This document shows positions 1 to 9,292 of a stretch of DNA of 64,000 bases, one piece after another (position 1 is the stretch's first letter; every line of letters begins with the position of its first letter). The stretch comes from Chitinasiproducens palmae (GTDB lineage Bacteria > Pseudomonadota > Gammaproteobacteria > Burkholderiales > Burkholderiaceae), in contig NZ_FNLO01000001.1 in NCBI RefSeq assembly GCF_900095735.1, forward strand, positions 256,837 through 320,836, written 5' to 3'. The translations under genes were made by a program, and so were the position numbers. The notes under the pieces were generated by a model. That model saw only the letters and a program-made list of their open reading frames with translations, searched no databases and was not told the origin of the DNA.

Positions 1-406
1 GAATCTTGAACGCATTGAACGCGGGAATCACCAGGTATTCCGCGAACGCGCCCTCGCGGTTGACGCCGACGCCGATGGTGTTGCGGCACAGATGGCGACG
101 GCCCGCCCGACAGTTGCGGCAGAAGCCGCAAGTGATGTGCCCTTCGCCCGACACCCGGTCGCCGATCTGGAAGCCGCGAACTTCCTGGCCCAGGCCGACG
201 ATCTCGCCCACATATTCGTGACCGACATGCATCGGCACGGGGATCGTGCGTTGCGCCCAATCATCCCATTTCCAGATGTGGATGTCGGTGCCGCAGATGG
301 CCGTGCGCGTGATGCGTATCATCACATCGTTGTGGCCGATCTCCGGAGTCGCGACATCCGCCAGCACCAGCCCCGGACCACGTTCCTGCTTGACGAGCGC
401 CTTCAT
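1..406 (-). CDS. tdh: L-threonine 3-dehydrogenase, N-terminal part (cut by window edge)
   Basis: Zinc-dependent medium-chain dehydrogenase that oxidises L-threonine to 2-amino-3-ketobutyrate with NAD in the cytoplasm. About 135 N-terminal residues are visible. They start [13 protein letters not shown] and include the catalytic zinc site region [10 protein letters not shown], the [12 protein letters not shown] segment, and the structural zinc cysteines in the [15 protein letters not shown] stretch. The ATG lies 12 bp after the kbl stop on the same strand, so kbl and tdh form an operon whose two enzymes act in sequence. The C-terminal NAD-binding half lies outside the window. Identification is from family recognition and the kbl neighbour. 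Confidence 0.95.
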   Translation of the reverse strand, partial: MKALVKQERGPGLVLADVATPEIGHNDVMIRITRTAICGTDIHIWKWDDWAQRTIPVPMHVGHEYVGEIVGLGQEVRGFQIGDRVSGEGHITCGFCRNCRAGRRHLCRNTIGVGVNREGAFAEYLVIPAFNAFKI

Positions 407-418
407 GGTGATCTCCGC

Positions 419-1618
419 TCAGATGACGCCCAGGGACCGGCCGACTCGTGCGAACGCCTCGACGGTCGAATCGATCTGCGCGAACGTGTGTGCCGCGCTC
501 ATTTGCGTGCGAATGCGGGCGCGCCCCTTCGGAACGACCGGGTACGAAAAGCCGATCACGTAGACGCCTTCGTCGAGCAATGCGTCCGCCATGCGAGTGG
601 CGCGCTGCGCATCGCTCAGCATGACCGGAATGATCGGATGGTCGCCCGGCACCAGGTCGAAGCCGAGATCGCCCATCGCGCGGCGAAAACGCGCGCCGTT
701 GGCGCGCACCTGCGTACGCAGACGCGCACCCTCCGGGCTGGCGAGCAATTCCAACACCTTGAGCGTGGCGGCCGCGATGCTCGGCGCAAGCGTGTTCGAA
801 AACAGGTAGGGCCGGGACCGTTGGCGCAGCAATGCCACGACTTCCTTGCAAGCGGCGACGTAGCCGCCGGACGCGCCGCCCAGCGCCTTGCCGAGCGTGC
901 CTGTGATGATATCGACGCGCGATAGCACGCCACAGTGCTCCGGCGTGCCTCGCCCATGCTCGCCGACGAATCCGACCGCGTGCGAGTCGTCGACCATGAC
1001 CAGCGCATCGTAGCGGTCGGCGAGGTCGCAGATGCCGCGCAGATCCGCGATGATGCCGTCCATCGAGAAAACGCCGTCGGTCGCAATCAGCTTGAAGCGC
1101 GCGCCGGCCGCATCCGCTTCCTGCAGGCGGGTTTCCAGATCGGCCAGATCGTTGTTGCGATAGCGGTAGCGTTTCGCCTTCGACAGGCGCACGCCGTCGA
1201 TGATGCTGGCGTGGTTCAGTTCGTCGCTGATGATTGCATCGTGGTCGTCGAGCAGCGTCTCGAACAAACCGCCATTCGCGTCGAAACAGCTGGAATACAG
1301 GATGCAATCCTCGGTTTGCAGAAATGCCGCCAATGCGTTTTCGAGGTCCTTGTGAACCGTTTGCGTGCCGCAGATGAAGCGTACCGATGCCATGCCAAAG
1401 CCGTCGCGATCGAGGCCCTGCTTGCTGGCTTCGATCAATCTCGGATCATCGGCCAGGCCGAGATAATTGTTCGCGCACAGATTGAGCAACGGCGTTCCAT
1501 CCGCCAGCCGTATTTCCGCCGCTTGGGGCGTCGCAATGATGCGTTCCGACTTGTGGAAGCCGTCGGCGCGTATGGTGTCGAGCGTGGCGCGTAGATGTTT
1601 GAGATATCGATCGGTCAT
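419..1618 (-). CDS. kbl: 2-amino-3-ketobutyrate CoA ligase (glycine C-acetyltransferase)
   Basis: PLP-dependent alpha-oxoamine synthase that splits 2-amino-3-ketobutyrate with CoA into glycine and acetyl-CoA, the second step of threonine degradation. The 399-residue product matches the usual family length. It shows the substrate and cofactor segments CANNYLGL and DDSHAVGF, and the PLP lysine in GTLGKALGG near residue 244. The open frame runs further upstream, but the ATG at 1618 ([14 protein letters not shown]) gives the normal N-terminus. It is the first gene of the kbl-tdh operon and is divergent from the XRE/cupin regulator, which is the likely controller. Confidence 0.96.
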   Translation of the reverse strand: MTDRYLKHLRATLDTIRADGFHKSERIIATPQAAEIRLADGTPLLNLCANNYLGLADDPRLIEASKQGLDRDGFGMASVRFICGTQTVHKDLENALAAFLQTEDCILYSSCFDANGGLFETLLDDHDAIISDELNHASIIDGVRLSKAKRYRYRNNDLADLETRLQEADAAGARFKLIATDGVFSMDGIIADLRGICDLADRYDALVMVDDSHAVGFVGEHGRGTPEHCGVLSRVDIITGTLGKALGGASGGYVAACKEVVALLRQRSRPYLFSNTLAPSIAAATLKVLELLASPEGARLRTQVRANGARFRRAMGDLGFDLVPGDHPIIPVMLSDAQRATRMADALLDEGVYVIGFSYPVVPKGRARIRTQMSAAHTFAQIDSTVEAFARVGRSLGVI

Positions 1619-1682
1619 GACACGGATCCGGTGGCAACGGGCGAGCGGCGGCGGCACTTCCGAACCGACGCTGAAAGTATTA

Positions 1683-1717
1683 ATATATCGAACTCGCGTT
1701 CGGTATGTCGAACGAAC
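1683..1717. promoter_or_regulatory. Divergent kbl/XRE regulatory region with inverted repeat
   Basis: Between kbl (start 1618) and the regulator (start 1738) lies an AT-rich patch followed by the inverted repeat CGAAC-tcgc-GTTCG at 1689-1702. Two further CGAAC copies follow at 1709-1713 and 1713-1717. The spacing suits an operator for the neighbouring XRE protein. Binding is inferred, not shown. Confidence 0.45.
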
Positions 1718-1737
1718 TCTAAGGGATAGGAAGCCAG

Positions 1738-2379
1738 ATGGCAAGCGCAGCATCGCGCCGCAAGACGCAGCCGAAGGACATCGCCACCGAGCGCGCCGGG
1801 ATCGACGCGGTTGCGAACGCCGCAGTGACCGCGCCCCCCCGCGTGGGTGAGCAGATCGCGCGCTTGCGTGGTGCGCGCCGTATGACGCTGGACGAGCTTT
1901 CGCGTGCCGCTGGCGTGTCGAAATCGATGCTGTCCGAAATCGAGCGCGACAGGGCAAACCCGACCATCGCGGTGGCCTGGCGGCTGACCAATGCGCTGGG
2001 TGTCGGGCTGGACTACCTGTTCGCGAATCCGAAGGCGCCTGAGGCGATCTCGGTGTCATCACCCAGCGAGATGCCGACGCTGAGCGGGCCAGACGGCAAA
2101 TATCAGCTGCGGGTCTGGGGGCCGATCGATCTGGCCGGAAAGTTCGAATGGTACGAACTGACGATCGAACCGGGTGGTGCCCTGACGTCGAACGCGCACG
2201 AGCCGGGCACGCGCGAGCATCTGACCGTGCTGCAGGGCAGTCTCGAAGTGGAGACCGGCAGTAACAGCAAGCGACTGCGCGTGACGGAAACGGCCCGTTA
2301 CGTCGCCGATGAACCCCATGTCATCCGGAATCCCGGCAAGGCTGCCGCCAAGGCACTGCTCGTTGTGGTACATGGCTGA
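1738..2379 (+). CDS. XRE family transcriptional regulator with C-terminal cupin domain
   Basis: DNA-binding regulator of 213 residues. A helix-turn-helix of the Cro/C1 type lies at about residues 38-95, with [20 protein letters not shown] as the core. A cupin fold at about residues 130-213 carries the segments [19 protein letters not shown] and [17 protein letters not shown]. In this family the cupin usually senses a small metabolite. The N-terminal tail of about 35 residues is basic and of low complexity. The ATG is preceded by AGGAAG. The gene is divergent from kbl-tdh, so it probably represses or tunes that operon in response to threonine or an amino-ketone. That role is inferred from position. 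Confidence 0.85.
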   Translation: MASAASRRKTQPKDIATERAGIDAVANAAVTAPPRVGEQIARLRGARRMTLDELSRAAGVSKSMLSEIERDRANPTIAVAWRLTNALGVGLDYLFANPKAPEAISVSSPSEMPTLSGPDGKYQLRVWGPIDLAGKFEWYELTIEPGGALTSNAHEPGTREHLTVLQGSLEVETGSNSKRLRVTETARYVADEPHVIRNPGKAAAKALLVVVHG

Positions 2380-3008
2380 GCAGGCGGCACGCAGCCAGCG
2401 GCGGCGAGCACGGTGGCTGGTGACCATTGTCGAATGGCTAAGCAGCAGCGCAGCGCCGCTGCACGTGCTCGGCCTTGCGGAGCCGTGCGGTGATGCGGCA
2501 GCGGATCAGGAAACCGCGATTGCCGGGTTGCCGATCGCGACCGATGTTCAGCGCCGACCGCCGACCGCCGATCGTCTTCCGACGTTCGGCACGCCGCTCA
2601 GCGATCCGCATAATGGAGCGATCGACGCGTCGCGCGCCATGGCGCCCATGCCGCTGACCACGCTGCGCGCCCTGCCGCCGACGGCCTTTCTTGAACTGCG
2701 TGAAGTCGGTGAAGCGGGTGACGAGGCGGTGAACGGGCTGACTTGGCGGGACCGCACGGTCGCGATCACGTGTTCGAATGCTGTTCGGGTGCGCCGTGTC
2801 CTCCCGAGCGACGCACGGCTCGTCGCACTATGCTGTCGCAGGCACGGGCGACGGCGACTGGCATCGTACGCTCAACGCGATGGTGACATCGGCCTGAACG
2901 CCTGGCGACCGCATGCGTTCGGCTGCCCGATTCGGTGCGGCGTCGGTCTTCGGGCGTCAGCAGTTGATGGCAGCGAGCGCGAGCTGCCGACGAGCCGTCG
3001 TTCGCCGC
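2380..3008. other. Intergenic stretch with no supported gene
   Basis: About 630 bp between two convergent genes, the XRE regulator and the CobW GTPase. The open frames here (for example 2309-3349 on the plus strand) are arginine-rich, overlap the CobW gene and show no recognisable domain, so I treat them as composition artefacts. No RNA gene was recognised. Confidence 0.6.
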
Positions 3009-4220
3009 TCAGGCCCACTCGTGGAACGGATTCGGCCACGTCGTCCACACAGTCGGACCGTCTTGCATTTCGTCGTCGCTCAGCAGACAGCAGTCGAGGC
3101 GCGCGCGCAGCGCGTCTTCGTCCATTCCGATTCCGATCAGCACCAGCTCCTGACGCGCATCGCCGACCGCGTGATCCCAATCCGCTTCGATCGACTCGCG
3201 TATTTCCGGGTCGCTGGGCCAGTCGTCGCGTGGCACTGCGGCCCACCAAAGGCCGGCAGCAGCATGGCGGGCAACCGCACCGGCCTGCGACCACGAGCCG
3301 GCCAGCGTGGGATTGGATGCCAGCCAAAACAACCCTTTCGAACGGATGACGCCCGGCCACTCGCTTTCGACGAGATCGAAGAAGCGTTGGGGGTGGAATG
3401 GACGGCGTGCGCGGTATACGAAGCTGCGGATGCCATACGCTTCTGTTTCCGGCATGTGCTGGCCGCGCAGTTCCTTCAGCCAGCCAGGGGCCTTCGACGC
3501 TTCCTCGAAGTCGAACGATCCTGTGTCGAGCACCGACTGAAGCGGGACGCGTCCGAATTCGGCGATTTCGATACGCGCTCGCGGATTCAGACCGTGCAGG
3601 ATAGCCATCAACCGCTTGCGCTCGCGCGCGTCCACGAGGTCGATCTTGTTGAGCACGATCACGTCGCAGAATTCGATCTGTTCGATGAGCAGGTCGACGA
3701 CGGTCCGCGTGTCGTCTTGACCAAGCGATTGGCCGCGTTCGGCGATGCTGTCGACCGAACCATAGTCGCGCAGGAAGTTGAATGCGTCGACGACGGTCAC
3801 CATCGTGTCGAGGCGCGCGACCTCGTTGAGACTGCGGCCGTCTTCACCTTCGAACGTGAAGGTTTCGGCGACCGGCAGCGGTTCCGAGATACCTGTCGAC
3901 TCGATCACAAGCTGGTCGAAACGTCCATCCCGACAGAGTCGTTCGACTTCGACCAATAGATCTTCGCGCAAGGTGCAGCAGATGCACCCGTTGCTCATTT
4001 CGATCAGCTTTTCGTCGGTGCGTGACAACGCCGCGCCACCGTCGCGTACGAGTGTCGCGTCGATGTTGACCTCGGACATGTCGTTGACGATCACCGCAAC
4101 GCGCCGGTTGTCGCGGTTGTTCAAGATATGGTTCAACAGCGTGGTCTTGCCCGCGCCAAGAAAGCCGGACAGTACGGTGACGGGAAGGCGTCCCGGCTTG
4201 ATCGTGGGTGCACTGCGCAT
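3009..4220 (-). CDS. CobW/ZigA family GTPase, probable zinc metallochaperone
   Basis: G3E-family P-loop GTPase of 403 residues. It has the Walker A motif GFLGAGKT at residues 19-26, the metal-binding CxCC motif in SNGCICCTL (C79, C81, C82), the ESTGISEP segment, a NKIDLV guanine-specificity motif, and a CobW C-terminal domain. Proteins of this subgroup (ZigA, YciC, ZNG1-like) deliver zinc to client enzymes when zinc is scarce, and many are repressed by Zur. A Zur-like palindrome sits about 200 bp upstream, and zur plus a ZnuD-like receptor are encoded elsewhere in this window. The client protein cannot be told from sequence. The start at 4220 has a weak ribosome site but keeps the usual short N-terminus. 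Confidence 0.88.
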   Translation of the reverse strand: MRSAPTIKPGRLPVTVLSGFLGAGKTTLLNHILNNRDNRRVAVIVNDMSEVNIDATLVRDGGAALSRTDEKLIEMSNGCICCTLREDLLVEVERLCRDGRFDQLVIESTGISEPLPVAETFTFEGEDGRSLNEVARLDTMVTVVDAFNFLRDYGSVDSIAERGQSLGQDDTRTVVDLLIEQIEFCDVIVLNKIDLVDARERKRLMAILHGLNPRARIEIAEFGRVPLQSVLDTGSFDFEEASKAPGWLKELRGQHMPETEAYGIRSFVYRARRPFHPQRFFDLVESEWPGVIRSKGLFWLASNPTLAGSWSQAGAVARHAAAGLWWAAVPRDDWPSDPEIRESIEADWDHAVGDARQELVLIGIGMDEDALRARLDCCLLSDDEMQDGPTVWTTWPNPFHEWA

Positions 4221-4421
4221 CGGGGCTATCGTTCTGTGGGAGGGCGGTCACGCGCTGCGGCGGCACTGGGCTGGGTGTTTCACGCGGCCGGCGCCCGCTT
4301 GAAGCGTTGTCGCGCGGTGAGGACGTGGCAATTGCACGAAGGGTGCGGCACTGGTCGGGCGAGCGTGCCAACTGGATTCCCCGATGTCGGGCCAATCAGC
4401 GAAGTCTAGTAACGCTTTTAA

Positions 4422-4437
4422 ATATGTTATAACATAT
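4422..4437. promoter_or_regulatory. Candidate Zur box upstream of the CobW GTPase
   Basis: A perfect 16-bp palindrome, ATATGTTATAACATAT, in an AT-rich patch of a GC-rich region. The core GTTATAAC is the half-site sequence of gammaproteobacterial and betaproteobacterial Zur operators, although the usual three-base spacer is absent. It lies about 200 bp from the chosen CobW start, which implies a long leader or a later-acting promoter. Confidence 0.6.
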
Positions 4438-5063
4438 CAAAATTCTGTGCAATGCGGTTCGATACGATGCATTGCAGCGCGACGTGTCGTTGCTGGGCCT
4501 CGTCCGATGTGCCGTGACGTCCTGGCACTTCGACGGCCGCCGGCATCGCGGCAGACGGCGAACGGTGAGCATCGCGCGTTCGTCGAGGACGGCGACGCGT
4601 TGATCCTGCACGGTCGACGCGCACGGCCGACTTGCGCGCATCGGCATCGGCATCGGCGTCGGCATCGGCTTGCAGCACGGTACTCCTGACGGGCACTGCA
4701 TGACGGCGGCCGTCGCCGTCAGGAAGCCGATGAGGACAGCGTGGCGACAGGGCGTCGCGCGCCCGCCATCGCGCACAGGGCCCGCCGACATGACGCGCCG
4801 CGAGCCTGCGGCGATGCGTGGCCAGGTGCGTTCGCACTCGGTGCGGTGCTTGCGCGCGCGATGGCGGAATGCTATAAACCGCTGTCGGAAAAGGCAGACT
4901 TGGTGTGGTCAGCCCAAGTCCTTTCGGTAACGAAAGCTCTGGTCTTTGGCCTCGTGCACGAGATCCCCACGACGAACGTCGGACGCGAACGCGTCCCGGT
5001 GTTCGTCCGTGTGGACCTCGCTTCGGGGAACGCTCCGGTCGAACATCGACACTGGAGCCGTTC
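4438..5063. other. Intergenic stretch; hexanucleotide repeat and small hairpin only
   Basis: About 625 bp between divergent genes. It holds five tandem GCATCG-type hexamers at 4638-4667 and a hairpin CTTTCG-GTAA-CGAAAG at 4921-4936. Frames on both strands were read and none resembles a known protein. Confidence 0.55.
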
Positions 5064-6623
5064 ATGCACGAAAATTCCTTTCTTTCCCATGATGTCATCA
5101 TCGCTGGCGCGGGCCCGGTCGGGCTTTTCCTCGCTTGCGAACTTGCGTTGCAGCGCGTGTCCGTACTCGTGCTGGAGCAGGCGAAAACGGCCGACGCGCC
5201 GCTGAAGCGCTTGCCGTTCGGCCTGAGAGGGCTGTCGACGGCTAGTCTCGAAGCGTTGTACCGCCGTGGCCTGCTCGAAGCGCTGGTCGCCGCGCAGCGC
5301 GCCAGCAATGTGTCAAGCGACGTTACGCAGGCAGCGCACTGGCAGCATCAGTCGCGTCGGCCGGCGGGCCATTTTGCCGGCATCCAGTTCTTCAGGGACC
5401 GAGTCGACGAATCGCATTGGCCGGCACCGTTGCCCGGTCTGCCGGACCGGACCATGGCGGTCACGCTGGAAGTGCTGGAGGCCGTCCTGGCAGGTAGGGC
5501 CGAAGCGCTCGGCGTCGAGATCCGGCGCGGTGCGACGGTCGACGGTTATCTGGCGTCGAACCACGAGGTCGGTGTATGCGCCGGTCCCGAGCGCTTCCGT
5601 GCTGCGTGGCTGGTGGGCTGCGATGGTGGGCGCAGCGCGGTCCGCAAGATAGGTGGCTTCCGCTTCGAGGGCACCGCCCCGGAGTTCACCGGGTACTCGG
5701 TGGAAATCGACCTTGCCGACGGCAACGTGCTTGCTGCCGGTCGACATCTGACATCGGCCGGTATGTACACCTTCACGCCGCCGTCCACCATTGCGATGGT
5801 CGAGTTCGACGGCGGGGCGTCGCATCGCAAGGCGCCGATCGCGCGGGAACATGTCGAAGCGGTCCTGCGACGCATTTCCGGCGCGGACGTGAGGTTGACA
5901 AGGCTCCAGCGCGCAACGACCTGGACGGACCGCGCGTGCCAGGCAGCGGTCTATCGAAAGGGCCGTGTGCTGTTGGCCGGTGACGCCGCGCACGTGCACT
6001 CGCCACTGGGCGGTCAGGGACTGAATCTTGGTTTGGGCGACGCGTTGAACCTGGGGTGGAAATTGGCCGCCGCCGTCCGCGGCGACGCAGCGGCAGGCCT
6101 CGTCGACAGCTATGAAGCCGAGCGTTATCCGGTCGCGGCGCGCGTGTTGGCGTGGTCGCGCGCCCAGGTTGCACTCATGCGGCCCGACGCGGGCGCGCAC
6201 GCGTTGCGCGGGGTCCTCCAGGACCTGATGGAGACGCGCGATGGCGCTACCTACTTCGCCGAGCGGGTGTCGGGCATCTCGCTTCGCTATGAGACGGACG
6301 GCTTGCATCCGCTGATCGGCAAGACCATGCCCGATGTCGGTCTCGCCCCCAGCGGTGCCGTTGACGAACGACTCAATGAAGGCAAAGGCGTGCTCCTGGA
6401 TTTTGGACCGGACCGGCGGCTCGAAGCGCTTGCCCGGCGATGGACGGGGCGCGTTCTGTATGCAGCTGCCAAGTCGGCGCGGTGTCCGGCGTTACGTGTC
6501 CTACTGGTGCGTCCCGACGGTATTGTGGCGTTTGCCAGCGATGACGCGGTGGCGCTGGATCCGATCGCCGACGCATTGTCCCGCTGGTTCGGCACGCCTG
6601 AGGGCGAGGCGCGCGGCCGCTAG
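5064..6623 (+). CDS. FAD-dependent aromatic-ring monooxygenase (PheA/MhpA/Rox-like)
   Basis: Class A flavoprotein monooxygenase of 519 residues that would hydroxylate an aromatic or polyketide-like substrate using NAD(P)H and O2. The N-terminus has the Rossmann motif GAGPVGLFLACEL, then a conserved DG motif in GCDGGRSAVRKI, and the second FAD motif GRVLLAGDAAHVHSPLGGQG. A thioredoxin-like C-terminal part follows from about residue 430, as in phenol hydroxylase-like enzymes. The ATG at 5064 has GGAG eight bases upstream. The open frame extends to 4905, but that extension is unlike the family. It stands alone, so the substrate is unknown; antibiotic or phenol hydroxylation are both possible. 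Confidence 0.88.
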   Translation: MHENSFLSHDVIIAGAGPVGLFLACELALQRVSVLVLEQAKTADAPLKRLPFGLRGLSTASLEALYRRGLLEALVAAQRASNVSSDVTQAAHWQHQSRRPAGHFAGIQFFRDRVDESHWPAPLPGLPDRTMAVTLEVLEAVLAGRAEALGVEIRRGATVDGYLASNHEVGVCAGPERFRAAWLVGCDGGRSAVRKIGGFRFEGTAPEFTGYSVEIDLADGNVLAAGRHLTSAGMYTFTPPSTIAMVEFDGGASHRKAPIAREHVEAVLRRISGADVRLTRLQRATTWTDRACQAAVYRKGRVLLAGDAAHVHSPLGGQGLNLGLGDALNLGWKLAAAVRGDAAAGLVDSYEAERYPVAARVLAWSRAQVALMRPDAGAHALRGVLQDLMETRDGATYFAERVSGISLRYETDGLHPLIGKTMPDVGLAPSGAVDERLNEGKGVLLDFGPDRRLEALARRWTGRVLYAAAKSARCPALRVLLVRPDGIVAFASDDAVALDPIADALSRWFGTPEGEARGR

Positions 6624-6854
6624 GACGGGCAGCGGCGCCGGCTGGTTGCCGTTTTTCGTCGAAAATCGCCCGACGCCTGGCCGCGCTGCTGTCTGCGTTC
6701 TCTGTCTGCGCGATGGACGCGAGACCGATGCTTGATGGCGGCGTGACGAAAGGGCGCCCCAGGCATGGCGGACGAGTGCCGTGGACATTGCGACTGCTTG
6801 GCTAGCTCGTCATGGGCGCAGCGCGCAACGCCGCGATCCGCTACGCTGTCATGC

Positions 6855-7652
6855 ATGAGTCCCCAGACATACCGCAACATACACCGCAACACATCCCTCG
6901 ACACGCATGGCCCCGCGCCCGTGATTCGCATCGGCTGCGCTGGATGGGCTCTGCCAACAGCCCAAGCGGCACGCTTTCCGGCGGACGGGAGCCACCTTGC
7001 GCGCTACGCACAGGTCTTCACGTCGGTGGAGATCAACACGTCGTTTTATCGTTCGCATCAGCCCAAGACGTACGCGCGATGGGCCGCCACTGTGCCGGAC
7101 GCGTTTCGCTTTTCGGTAAAGATGCCGAAAACCATCTCGCACGAGCTTGCGCTGCGAAATGCCGAGGTTCCGCTCGATCGTTTCGTGCGCGAGGTCTCGG
7201 CGCTGGATCAGAAGCTTGGTTGCCTGCTGTTGCAATTACCACCGAGTCTGGAATTTGAACGGACCGCTGTTCAGCGGTTCTTCGCGTTGTTGAGAGGCCT
7301 GACGGCGGTGCGGGTGGTCTGCGAGCCCAGACACGCGACTTGGTTTTCGGAACAGGCGGAAGAAACCATGACCGGTTTCGGGGTCGCCTTCGTGCACGCA
7401 GACCCGGCGCCAGTCCGCGGCGCGATGCCGCCGAGTGCTGACGGGGGGCCGCTGTACATGCGACTGCATGGTTCGCCCAGAATCTACTATTCAGCGTACG
7501 AAGCATCTTTCCTCGACGCACTGGCGAATCGACTCGTGCAGGCAGGCAATGCCGCCGAGGCAGTGTGGTGCATCTTCGATAACACTGCCAGTGGCGAAGC
7601 GGTGCCCAACGCTCTCGCGCTTCGCGCGAAAGTCGCAGCACTGATCGGCTAG
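6855..7652 (+). CDS. DUF72 (YecE-like) family protein
   Basis: Cytoplasmic protein of 265 residues with a TIM-barrel-like DUF72 fold and unknown biochemical role. Family features are the opening IRIGCAGWALP, the conserved block YAQVFTSVEINTSFYR, FRFSVKMPKTISHE, LGCLLLQLPPSL, and the late LYMRLHGSPRIYYSAY and WCIFDNTASG segments. The frame is open back to 6765, but the ATG at 6855 leaves only a short leader before the domain. It lies 231 bp after the monooxygenase, so co-transcription is uncertain. Confidence 0.85.
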   Translation: MSPQTYRNIHRNTSLDTHGPAPVIRIGCAGWALPTAQAARFPADGSHLARYAQVFTSVEINTSFYRSHQPKTYARWAATVPDAFRFSVKMPKTISHELALRNAEVPLDRFVREVSALDQKLGCLLLQLPPSLEFERTAVQRFFALLRGLTAVRVVCEPRHATWFSEQAEETMTGFGVAFVHADPAPVRGAMPPSADGGPLYMRLHGSPRIYYSAYEASFLDALANRLVQAGNAAEAVWCIFDNTASGEAVPNALALRAKVAALIG

Positions 7653-9000
7653 GCCCACGCCTCGCGGCGGAAGCCCGGGCGAGGTTCCGCGTGCGAAGCC
7701 TGTCGTCGATCGGCGTTGCGCCCGAGTCAATGGCATTGCCCGTCGCTCTGTCGGCACGGAACTCACAGTGCGAATCATCCGATGATTTGTGTCCGTTGAC
7801 CCACTGAGCCTGCGTCTTCCGTTCATCGCCTGGTATCACGTACAACTTTGCACTGCCGCATACCGCATCGTTAGCGCTCCGATAGAACATCAACGAGAAA
7901 GCTGCCTTGGCATGCTAACGGCGAGCAGGTCCGTGCAAGGTGGCGTGCGATGGCAGGCATCGCGGCTTGCTCTCAGCCACGGTAATGCATTCCTTGCGGA
8001 TGGCGCGTTCTGCATTGCCGCAAGCACTCACTCGTATTCGGGACGATGGCATGGCAAGCGTTCTGTCCTTGAGCCAACTCCGCACATAGTCCTCCGATGG
8101 CGAGCCGTGCCAATACGTTTCACAAAAGAAATGAGCAATAGATAAGCGGTGGCATTGACCGTTAGGACAGCTATCTTGATCTTCTGGTTGTTCTTCCAAG
8201 ATCAAATCGCGAACACTCGGGTACGCCCTGTGTCCGCTAATAATCGGTGTCCTTCGAGCCTTGTCCAGGAGCCCGGCGCGCCCCGTGAAGTTTCATTCGA
8301 TGCGGTGGTCTCTTCAAAGGTTATGGCGCCGGTAATTCGTCCAGTTACCCCCCTGCGAAGTGTATGCGGTCGGTACGCCACGACTAGTCTTGCAGCAGCG
8401 CACTGGGTCGCGCGTGCATGCGCGGCACTAATCGCAGCTCTGCCCGCTTGGCAGGCCGGCCTTTCGCGTTGTAATCGATGATTGCCGCAAACTGCCGTTC
8501 TCTAACGCGAACAGGGGAGTAATAATTATCGATAATAGGCTAGGCTTCGCCTGCGAGCGTAGCTTGTACCTGATTTATGTCGATTTGCATGTTCCCGTTA
8601 ATCGAAGACGCGGTAGCTATCTCTCTCGATGAATACGCACAGGCCAGCACTGGCGCGCTTTGCATTCGGCGAGGCTGCCGCTGGCTGATGTCGAGCACCA
8701 TCACATGACCGGCATCCGCAACGCAACGTCTTGATTGGTCAGAACTATTGGATCAAGTCCGGATGCCGATGGCCGGCGCCGGAGACCTGTCTGGAGCGGT
8801 CGGCAATAGAACTGGAAGCGGGGAGATCGGTGGGGGATGCATGGCTCGCGCGTGATATACAACAACAGAATATGCAGCGCAACTATGGCTTTCCTTATCG
8901 CGACCAACTGACTTAGATCAATAAAGAAATAGTTTTCCTTAAAGGCGATGCATCAATTCAAACGCCCGAATGAAAAGTATTTAGGCATGTATAAAGCCAA
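7653..9000. other. Long AT-richer non-coding stretch before the adhesin locus
   Basis: About 1.35 kb with visibly lower GC than its neighbours. The open frames (7789-8145, 7915-8205 and 8149-8481) are short, lack family features and use codons unlike the surrounding genes. A 12-bp palindrome ATTATCGATAAT lies at 8525-8536. It may be a regulatory region, a remnant of lost genes, or both. Confidence 0.5.
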
Positions 9001-9030
9001 TTGATTGTGCGCAAAAAACTCGACTACAAT
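9001..9030 (+). promoter_or_regulatory. Candidate sigma-70 promoter for the type I secretion/adhesin locus
   Basis: TTGATT (9001-9006) and TACAAT (9025-9030) are separated by 18 bases, with an AT-rich upstream region. Transcription would begin near 9037 and give a leader of about 250 nt before the TolC-like gene at 9293. Confidence 0.55.
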
Positions 9031-9036
9031 GGCTTC

Positions 9037-9292
9037 ACCGGGAAATGGGTCTGGCACTGAAAAGCGGCTCCATCGGGTAACGGGGAAAATGCCTCGGGCA
9101 ACAAGGAACCTAATTGCGAGGCGCCGCTCAGGGGCCCTGGAGAGAGCGTAGCGGCGGCCGACGGGTGGGCACGCCAGGAGTTTTTACTGAGACTGCTACA
9201 TGCGGCTGCCTGAATAACAATGGCGAGTGGCCGTGAGTAGGAGCGGCATATCCTTGCTGCCGCGTTTATCCGAAGAATCTCTAAAGGTTCAC
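9037..9292 (+). ncRNA. Structured 5' leader of the secretion operon (class unknown)
   Basis: Two adjacent hairpins can be drawn. GCCTCG (9091-9096) pairs with CGAGGC (9117-9122), extended inside by CAA/TTG. GCCGCT (9123-9128) pairs with AGCGGC (9150-9155). A third GGC/GCC pairing lies before AGGAG and TTTTT at 9176-9185, which could act as a weak terminator or an anti-ribosome-site element. It matches no riboswitch consensus I can recall. Confidence 0.35.

Noticed and set aside
7789-8481. Short frames as small genes before the adhesin locus
   Set aside because: No ribosome sites, no family resemblance and codon use unlike neighbours.
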